Shown one piece after another: positions 58,543 through 64,000 of a DNA stretch of 64,000 nucleotides (position 1 is its first letter; every line of letters starts with the position of its first letter). The translations under genes and the position numbers were made by a program. The DNA comes from SIG440 sp045631525 (GTDB lineage: Bacteria; Bacillota; Clostridia; Monoglobales; Monoglobaceae): the NCBI GenBank assembly GCA_045631525.1, contig JAZQUY010000021.1:1-64000 (forward strand), read 5' to 3'. Under the pieces are notes generated by a model, which saw only the letters and a list, made by a program, of their open reading frames with translations, did no database searches and was not told where the DNA came from.

Positions 58543-60405
58543 ATGAAAAGCAAAATGAAAAGCTTTGCCAAATTTTTAAACGAAAATTATTTTTATGTCC
58601 TTGCGGTTGTTTCTTTGCTTATTCCGGATATAATGCTCAAATATCTGGTTTGGCCAAAGGTATACGGTGAATTTTTTGCCACCATTGTTCCGATGGCGTT
58701 TGATTTTTGCTGGATTTTTATCCTGCTGCTTGGGACCCTCTTTTTCCTGCCGAAAAACTGGGGCCGGGCATTATTTGGAATAATCGGCGGGGTCTTTATT
58801 TTACTTTCATTTTCGCAGTATATTTATTTTCAGATTTTCAATCAGTTTTTCAGAATAAGCAGCATAGCCCTTGCCGGTGAGGGCGGTGAATATTTTTCAT
58901 ACGCCATTTCTTATCTTGATGCAAGGGTGGGTGTTTGTAGTGCGATTTCTGTTTTTTGTCTTGTACTGGCTTTGATACGGTGGAAGCCCCCGGTATTTAG
59001 GCGCAAATGGAAAAAGGTTTTTGTGGTTGTTCCCATTTTTGGACTTGTGCTTATGCATATCTTTATGCAGCCACAGCTTTTCGGGGAGTCTGACCAGGAC
59101 TGGGATTCCTGGAGCAAGCCTCGGGTTATTTACAAAAAGTTCAATGATGTCAACAAAGGGATAGACGTTATGGGACTTTACCAGTTTACAGCCAGGGATA
59201 TATACAAAAGTTATTTTTCGGGCAGCAAATACGGTAAGGATGATTTTGAAAAGGTGAGGGCGTTTGCGGAAGAAAAGCGGGAGGCGAAATTTGCAAACGA
59301 ATTTACTGGTTTGCTGAAAGGCAAAAATCTGATTGCAGTAATGCTTGAGGGCATTGACGATTGGATGATAAGTGAAAAATATACTCCAACTATGAAGTAT
59401 ATGATGGAAAACGGCATAAACTTTGAAAATTATTATGCCCCGACCTTTGGAACAGGGTATACTCTTGGTTCGGAGTTTTGTTTTCATACAGGATTTTACA
59501 CTCCGCCGTCGGAGGTAAGCGCAGTGAACTTTGCGGCAAACAGTTTTCCTTATGCCCTTCCCAAGCTTTTTGCTGACGAGGGGTACAGTGCAAACTCCTT
59601 CCATTACAACAATCAGGAGTTTTATAACCGTGGGATTATGCACAAGAGTCTGGGATATGAGAAATATCATTCGTTTCAGGATTACGGACTTCCTGATTAT
59701 GCGGCACAGGCAGACAGCAATATAATGAAATATGATGAGATTTATGCCGATATGACAAAAAATGCGCCCTTTTTCTCTTTTGTGATAACATATTCAGGAC
59801 ACGTGCCCTATACCTTTGATGATGCAAAGCTTGCGTTGGCAAAGGAAAACCATCCCGAGCTTGTGGATAACGCTATGTTTGCGGAAAAAAATAACTGCCT
59901 TATTTTGGCAAGGGACACAGACGACTTTTTCAAAGGTCTTCTTGAAAGGCTTGAAGCAGACGGAATTTTGGAGGATACTGTCATTGCGGTGTTTACTGAC
60001 CATTATGCATACGGCTTTTCTGACCCACAGAAGCTCCTTGAATATAACAAGGCGGTGGGAGATGAGCTTATGTATCGGGTCCCGGCGTTTATATATTCTG
60101 AGGGACTCTCATCAAAGAAAATAACAAAGCCTACCCAGACAGCAGACTTTTTGCCCACCCTTATAAACCTTTTCGGGCTTTATGACAGCGGGTGTTATAT
60201 TGGAGAGGATGCTCTTTCTGAAAAAGAAGGCTTTGTGTATTTCGGAAATTCGGCATGGCTTGACGAATCGGTGTATTATGTTCCCGGCGAGGAATCGCCA
60301 AAGGGTGAGGAGGAACGGGTAAAACGTGGATGCGAAAGGGTACGCAAGTGCCTTGAAATAAACGATATTGTGATTGTCGGGGATTATTTCAAAGAAGAAA
60401 AGTAA
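58543..60405 (+). CDS. LtaS-like polyglycerolphosphate/sulfatase-family membrane enzyme
   Basis: A 620-aa protein: five N-terminal membrane helices (about 16-180) and an extracellular sulfatase-fold domain (about 260-600). T307 in GTGYTLGSEF is the expected nucleophile; TDHY (D486-H487) is a metal-binding motif. Homologues polymerise glycerol phosphate into lipoteichoic acid or transfer phospho-substituents. The usual NFYHQTG context is altered (NYYAPTFGTG), so the acceptor may differ. ATG 58543 is preferred over GTG 58534 because AGGTG is 8 nt upstream. Confidence 0.88.
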   Translation: MKSKMKSFAKFLNENYFYVLAVVSLLIPDIMLKYLVWPKVYGEFFATIVPMAFDFCWIFILLLGTLFFLPKNWGRALFGIIGGVFILLSFSQYIYFQIFNQFFRISSIALAGEGGEYFSYAISYLDARVGVCSAISVFCLVLALIRWKPPVFRRKWKKVFVVVPIFGLVLMHIFMQPQLFGESDQDWDSWSKPRVIYKKFNDVNKGIDVMGLYQFTARDIYKSYFSGSKYGKDDFEKVRAFAEEKREAKFANEFTGLLKGKNLIAVMLEGIDDWMISEKYTPTMKYMMENGINFENYYAPTFGTGYTLGSEFCFHTGFYTPPSEVSAVNFAANSFPYALPKLFADEGYSANSFHYNNQEFYNRGIMHKSLGYEKYHSFQDYGLPDYAAQADSNIMKYDEIYADMTKNAPFFSFVITYSGHVPYTFDDAKLALAKENHPELVDNAMFAEKNNCLILARDTDDFFKGLLERLEADGILEDTVIAVFTDHYAYGFSDPQKLLEYNKAVGDELMYRVPAFIYSEGLSSKKITKPTQTADFLPTLINLFGLYDSGCYIGEDALSEKEGFVYFGNSAWLDESVYYVPGEESPKGEEERVKRGCERVRKCLEINDIVIVGDYFKEEK

Positions 60406-60439
60406 TGATATTGTAACGATATTTTAGCAAAAAAGATAC

Positions 60440-60468
60440 TTGTAAACATGAGGATTTTGTGATACAAT
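60440..60468 (+). promoter_or_regulatory. ireB promoter
   Basis: TTGTAA (60440-60445) and TACAAT (60463-60468) are separated by 17 bp. Confidence 0.65.
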
Positions 60469-60506
60469 CAAACTGAGGACAAGATTTGGAAAGGGGACAA
60501 GATGAT

Positions 60507-60770
60507 ATGGATAACGCAAATTTTTCAAAAACAGTGAAGTTCAGTGTTGAAAAAGAAAAACTGGATACCAGAACGATTATTCTTTCGGTACACAGCGCTC
60601 TTATGGAAAAGGGTTACAATCCTATAAGCCAGATGGTTGGATATATTATGTCGGGTGACCCGTCTTATATCACTGCCCACAACGGAGCGAGAACCCTTAT
60701 CCAGAGAGTTGAAGCGGATGAAATTCTTGAAGAATTGGTAAGGTTTTACGTAGACGAAAAAAACAGATAA
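60507..60770 (+). CDS. ireB: IreB-family regulatory phosphoprotein
   Basis: An 87-aa protein of the UPF0297 family. The pattern VKFSVEKEKLDTRTIILSVHSALMEKGYNPISQMVGYIMSGDPSYITAHNGARTLI is strongly conserved; threonines near the N-terminus are targets of the Ser/Thr kinase IreK in Enterococcus, where IreB tunes cephalosporin tolerance. The ATG at 60507 follows AAGGGG by 10 nt. The usual ruvX neighbour is absent. A terminator follows. Confidence 0.93.
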   Translation: MDNANFSKTVKFSVEKEKLDTRTIILSVHSALMEKGYNPISQMVGYIMSGDPSYITAHNGARTLIQRVEADEILEELVRFYVDEKNR

Positions 60771-60777
60771 AAAGACG

Positions 60778-60803
60778 GCTGCGATTTGAATTCGCAGCTT
60801 TTC
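60778..60803 (+). terminator. ireB terminator
   Basis: The stem GCTGCGA/TCGCAGC followed by TTTTC and more T. Confidence 0.8.
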
Positions 60804-60827
60804 TTTTAGGGGAAAGAGGGGATAAAA

Positions 60828-61340
60828 ATGAAAAAAGCATTGATTGTTGTGGATATGCAAAACGATTTTATTGATGGTGCTCTTGGAACACGCGAGGCGC
60901 AGGCAATAGTTGAAAAGATTCGGGAGAAAATAGAGGGCTTTGATGGGGAAGTGGTCTTCACTTTGGACACCCATGGTGAGGATTATCTCAGCACTCAGGA
61001 GGGCAAAAAGCTGCCCGTTTCCCACTGTATCAAGGGCACAAGAGGTTGGGAAATTCATCCCAGACTTAAAGGTTTTGCGAAAAACCAGATTGAAAAGCCA
61101 ACATTTGGGTCGGTTCATTTGCCGGAATTTCTTTGCGATTTACTGAATGGTGAGCCAGAGGTTATTGAGATTGTGGGACTTTGCACAGATATTTGTGTGA
61201 TTTCAAATGCGATGCTTTTAAAGGCGGCATTTCCTGAAACTGAGATAGTTGTAGACAGCGGTTGTTGTGCAGGCGTAACTCCCGAAAGCCACCAAACGGC
61301 TCTTGATTCCATGCGAGCGGTGCAGATAGAGGTTTTATGA
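60828..61340 (+). CDS. Isochorismatase-family cysteine hydrolase (nicotinamidase-like)
   Basis: A 170-aa hydrolase. The catalytic triad candidates are D9 in VVDMQNDFI, a lysine in the FAKNQIEKPTFGS region, and the cysteine in GLCTDICVISNAMLL. TLDTHGEDY supplies likely metal ligands (Asp, His). This pattern fits nicotinamidase (PncA) of NAD salvage; other amidohydrolases share it. It overlaps sfsA by 4 bp (ATGA). Confidence 0.88.
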   Translation: MKKALIVVDMQNDFIDGALGTREAQAIVEKIREKIEGFDGEVVFTLDTHGEDYLSTQEGKKLPVSHCIKGTRGWEIHPRLKGFAKNQIEKPTFGSVHLPEFLCDLLNGEPEVIEIVGLCTDICVISNAMLLKAAFPETEIVVDSGCCAGVTPESHQTALDSMRAVQIEVL

Positions 61341-62017
61341 TTTACGAGAACATAGTGACGGGTATTTTTGAAAATCGTCCGAACCGTTTTATTGCTGAGG
61401 TGTGGATAGACGGCAAAAAAGAGACTTGCCACGTAAAAAATACGGGAAGATGCCGTGAGCTTTTGAAAAAAGGTGCAAAAGTGGTCGTCCAAAAGGCGAA
61501 AAATCCCGAAAGAAAAACAAAGTTTGATTTGATAGGGGTATATAAAGGGGATGTTCTTTTCAACATTGACAGTCAGGCACCGAACAAGGTATTTTTTGAA
61601 TGGCTCAAAAAGACAGATTTTTTCGGTGAGATTACGCGCATTAAGCCGGAGAGCCGGGTTGGTGAATCAAGACTTGATTTTTATTTTGAGGCAAAGGGAA
61701 AAGGTGCTTTTGCCGAGGTTAAGGGAGTCACCCTCGAAAGAGACGGAGTGTTTTTGTTTCCTGATGCCCCAACTCAAAGAGGCGTAAGGCACTTAAGAGA
61801 GCTTTGCAAATGCCGCGAACAAGGTTTTGATGCCTATGTGGTGTTTGTTCTGCAGGCAAGAGGCGCAAAGTATTTTACGCCAAATATCGAGACCGACCCT
61901 GAATTTGCCATGGCGCTGAAAGAAGCAAAAGAAAAGGGCGTGGAGATAATCGCACTTTTTTGCGATGTCACCCCCGACACCCTTAAAATAGAAGATTTTG
62001 TGGAAGTAAAAATTTAA
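61337..62017 (+). CDS. sfsA: SfsA-family protein (sugar fermentation stimulation protein A)
   Basis: A 226-aa protein with an N-terminal OB-like region (RFIAEVWIDGKKETCHVKNTGRCRELL) and a nuclease-like C-terminal core (PESRVGESRLDFYFEAKGKGAFAEVKGVTLERDGVFLFPDAPTQRGVRHL). Reports of DNA-binding or nuclease activity exist for the family; the physiological role is unsettled. It overlaps the hydrolase gene and is followed by a terminator. Confidence 0.92.
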   Translation: MIYENIVTGIFENRPNRFIAEVWIDGKKETCHVKNTGRCRELLKKGAKVVVQKAKNPERKTKFDLIGVYKGDVLFNIDSQAPNKVFFEWLKKTDFFGEITRIKPESRVGESRLDFYFEAKGKGAFAEVKGVTLERDGVFLFPDAPTQRGVRHLRELCKCREQGFDAYVVFVLQARGAKYFTPNIETDPEFAMALKEAKEKGVEIIALFCDVTPDTLKIEDFVEVKI

Positions 62018-62045
62018 GCGAGGTGTTTTCACACCCCGCTTTTTT
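62016..62045. terminator. Bidirectional terminator after sfsA
   Basis: The stem AAGCG-a-GGTGT/ACACC-CCGCTT with a short loop and T-run, between convergent genes. Confidence 0.8.
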
Positions 62046-62047
62046 AT

Positions 62048-62317
62048 TTATTTTTCTTTCTTTGCCGTAAGTGCCATTTCGCCGTTTAAGTACATTGCAA
62101 GAAGACCAAGCAGGACCAAAACAGATGAGGTATAAACAATGATTGGTATAATCTTTTTGTAGATAACAAAGCAGATTGTCGCCGCAGCATTGCCGCCGAT
62201 GATTAGTGCTGCGAGATAGCCTAAAAAGGTGAGGCCACCGGCAAAAAGGCAAATCATTATTCCATAGCCGAAAATTGTTTTAAGTACAGCGGAGAGCTTC
62301 TTGAAAAGTTCTTTCAT
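62048..62317 (-). CDS. Small two-helix membrane protein beside the TRAP-like permease
   Basis: An 89-aa protein with two hydrophobic segments (about 15-45 and 55-77). It follows the permease by 12 bp on the same strand, so it may be a partner subunit. It is shorter than a standard DctQ subunit (about 160 aa, four helices), and I do not recognise a family. The ribosome binding site is AAGGAGG. Confidence 0.7.
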   Translation of the reverse strand: MKELFKKLSAVLKTIFGYGIMICLFAGGLTFLGYLAALIIGGNAAATICFVIYKKIIPIIVYTSSVLVLLGLLAMYLNGEMALTAKKEK

Positions 62318-62329
62318 TTTTATACCTCC

Positions 62330-63688
62330 TTAAAGTCCGAGGATGGGAAGAAATCCCATCAGGCAGATAACTTCCATAATGAATTGTGCAGCCACCCACC
62401 AAAGATTGTTTTTGAAAGTTTTGTCAAAGTCGGATTCCGCCAATGACATACCGGCATACATTCCAAGACCAAGGGGAGGAGTAATTCCGCACATAACACC
62501 GCAGATGCAAGGGAGCATAGCTGCAGCAAGTAGAGGAGAAACTCCTACGGTTGCCAAAATGGAAATAAACATAGGTCCGAAAATTACAACAAGGGATGAG
62601 CCGGGAATAACCATACCCAAAACACAGGTAAAGGCACAGATGAACAGCACCATTCCAAGCTTGTTAAAAGGCATAGAAACCAAAAAGCCCTCCATTTCAT
62701 GTGCAACATTCATATCGTCAAACATTGCGCCAATCATATAGCCGATTATACAAACGCCAATGGTGGGAGAAATGGTTTTTACACCCGATGAAAACATTTT
62801 TGCAATTCCCTGCACCGAAACCGCGGATTTATCCTTGGCAATCAGACAGGTATAAAAAGCAGTAATTCCCGCAATAAAAAGCAGTAGCGATGATGAAAAA
62901 TATTTTGCTCCGTCTTTACCCAGACGCTCAGTAAAGAAAGTGTCTTTAAAAAGGTAATCAAGGACAAAAGGCAATAAAATAATAACCGGAATAAAAAGCC
63001 CCTGCCAGCCAGTCTTGAACACTTCTTTGAGGTTTGGAAGCTCTTCTTTAGACACTGGTTTTACTTTATAATGTTTGCAAAATGCCCAGACCATAACAAG
63101 TCTCTGAAAAATAAACCAAAGGGAAATCCCCCACAAAACAACCCAAAACTGACCGGTAGTCATATTTTCGTTTGGATAAAGAGCTATGTATGCACCCATT
63201 GCTGCAACAATATTGGATGATGGGGGAATCATATTTCCCATATAACTTGAATTGCTTACAATGTTTGCGGCAAGCTCACGGGGGAAACCTGATTTTATCA
63301 TTGCCGGCACGGTAAGAGAGCCGGTTGCCATAACGTTTCCGGGACCGCTGCCGGAAAGAGCGCCCATAAAGCTGCTGGCGATAACCGACACATATCCCGC
63401 ACCGCCGGTAACTCTGCCTAAAAGTGCAAGAATAATCGCAACACAGGAATCAATGACCTTGGTTTTTGTCAAAATTATCGACATGGCAACAAAAGCGGTC
63501 ATAGAATAAATAAGAGAGGTAGAAAGTCCGTTTTTAATATATTCGAGGACATTCTCCCAAGTTCCTGTAACAGTAAGTAAAACAACAAAGCTGATTAAAA
63601 TCGCTTCATATACAGGTCTTTTAAAAAGCATAAACCATATGCCGATTACTATCAGCATAATCCCAAGATAAATAAAAGCAGATGGCAT
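62330..63688 (-). CDS. TRAP-type (DctM-like) large permease
   Basis: A 452-aa membrane protein with about twelve hydrophobic segments. GALSGSGPGNVMATG (near 98-112), GNMIPPSSNIVA (near 140) and CGITPPLGLGMYAGM are hallmark DctM/ion-transporter-superfamily hairpin motifs. TRAP systems take up organic acids with Na+. No DctP binding-protein gene is present, and the neighbouring small protein is not a clear DctQ, so the system may be a binding-protein-independent relative. The start at 63688 follows AGGAGGA; the longer reading is rejected. A LysR gene diverges upstream. Confidence 0.82.
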   Translation of the reverse strand: MPSAFIYLGIMLIVIGIWFMLFKRPVYEAILISFVVLLTVTGTWENVLEYIKNGLSTSLIYSMTAFVAMSIILTKTKVIDSCVAIILALLGRVTGGAGYVSVIASSFMGALSGSGPGNVMATGSLTVPAMIKSGFPRELAANIVSNSSYMGNMIPPSSNIVAAMGAYIALYPNENMTTGQFWVVLWGISLWFIFQRLVMVWAFCKHYKVKPVSKEELPNLKEVFKTGWQGLFIPVIILLPFVLDYLFKDTFFTERLGKDGAKYFSSSLLLFIAGITAFYTCLIAKDKSAVSVQGIAKMFSSGVKTISPTIGVCIIGYMIGAMFDDMNVAHEMEGFLVSMPFNKLGMVLFICAFTCVLGMVIPGSSLVVIFGPMFISILATVGVSPLLAAAMLPCICGVMCGITPPLGLGMYAGMSLAESDFDKTFKNNLWWVAAQFIMEVICLMGFLPILGL

Positions 63689-63802
63689 ATCTTCCTCCTT
63701 TGATTCTAAAATGGTTATAGATTTAATTACGGTTTGGTTATAATATAGCACAAAAAAAGAAAGGTGTCAATAGAGATTTTGAACAAAATTGTAGATAAAT
63801 AC

Positions 63803-63831
63803 TTGCATAACTAAGATTAAAAGAGTATACT
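63803..63831 (+). promoter_or_regulatory. Promoter of the LysR-type gene
   Basis: TTGCAT (63803-63808) and TATACT (63826-63831) are separated by 17 bp. Confidence 0.65.
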
Positions 63832-63856
63832 TAGAAAAAGAAAGTGAGGGGAGTCT

Positions 63857-64000
63857 ATGAACTCAAAACAGCTTCAATATGTACTTGCAATTGCCAAGGA
63901 ACGCAATTTTTCTCAGGCGGCACAGCGTTTTAAAATATCACAACCTGCCCTCAGCAAGCAGATTATATCACTTGAAGAGGAGCTTGGAATAAAGCTTTTT
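63857..64000 (+). CDS. LysR-family regulator, 5' part (cut by the window end)
   Basis: The first 48 codons encode a LysR-type winged HTH (LQYVLAIAKERNFSQAAQRF, then SQPALSKQIISLEEELGIKLF). AGGGGAG precedes the ATG. It is divergent from the TRAP-like permease, a common arrangement for a regulator and its transporter target. The effector domain lies outside the window. Confidence 0.9.
   Translation, partial: MNSKQLQYVLAIAKERNFSQAAQRFKISQPALSKQIISLEEELGIKLF

Overview
The window reads as chromosomal DNA of an anaerobic, low-to-moderate GC Firmicute (class Clostridia, probably an uncultured gut lineage). Evidence: Gram-positive replication and segregation genes (PolC-type polymerase, RecF/RemB/GyrB order, Soj/Spo0J with two parS sites), SdpR/SdpI, an LtaS-like enzyme, an AbrB-type regulator, an FprA flavodiiron protein with rubredoxin and ferritin, strong AGGAGG ribosome binding sites and many TTGACA-N17-TATAAT promoters. 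I could not name a species.

Layout. 1-2.6 kb: an arsenic operon (arsR, ArsP-type permease, thioredoxin-like protein, arsC, all minus strand) ending beside a 3' fragment of a tRNA-Ser gene, which looks like the attachment-site scar of an integrated element lying mostly off the left edge. 2.6-19.7 kb: housekeeping and stress genes (metY, rsuA, pdxK, FprA/rubredoxin/ferritin/ZIP, tsaE-tsaB-dacA, queH, sdpRI, a CDF transporter, comF, tmRNA and smpB). The gap before rubredoxin holds six consecutive short hairpins of unknown function. 19.7-27.6 kb: a sensor kinase, two large paralogous two-domain glycosyltransferases and a polysaccharide-type ABC ATPase, an envelope glycan cluster without its permease. 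27.6-33.5 kb: folA, thyA, gyrB, remB, recF, dnaN, all leftward. 33.5-33.96 kb: an AT-rich gap with repeated TTATNAACA 9-mers where transcription diverges, a candidate oriC. dnaA and the usual rpmH-to-mnmG block that normally lie here are absent; a ferredoxin gene and rsmG follow rightward.

35.4-40.4 kb is the most interesting part. A complete tyrosine recombinase gene lies inside a segment bounded by a perfect 34-bp inverted repeat (35489-35522 and 36800-36833). A near-consensus outward promoter (TTGACT-N17-TATACT) sits inside the left end and points away from a secreted beta-helix surface protein gene that starts 117 bp beyond the right repeat. Inversion would turn this promoter toward the surface gene. 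The arrangement is analogous to the Salmonella Hin/H-segment switch but uses a tyrosine recombinase, and the orientation shown here looks like the OFF phase. The surface gene is followed by a translationally coupled 58-aa protein, a small membrane protein and a small Cys-containing protein, which may form the phase-variable cargo.

40.5-64 kb: phosphoglucomutase, rpiB, ispG-polC, tex, a MATE transporter, two parS sites with parA-parB, serS, a frameshifted AGE-family epimerase, a tandem-domain AbrB regulator, class II aldolase, an LtaS-like protein, ireB, an isochorismatase-family hydrolase with sfsA, a TRAP-like permease, and the start of a divergent LysR gene cut by the window end.
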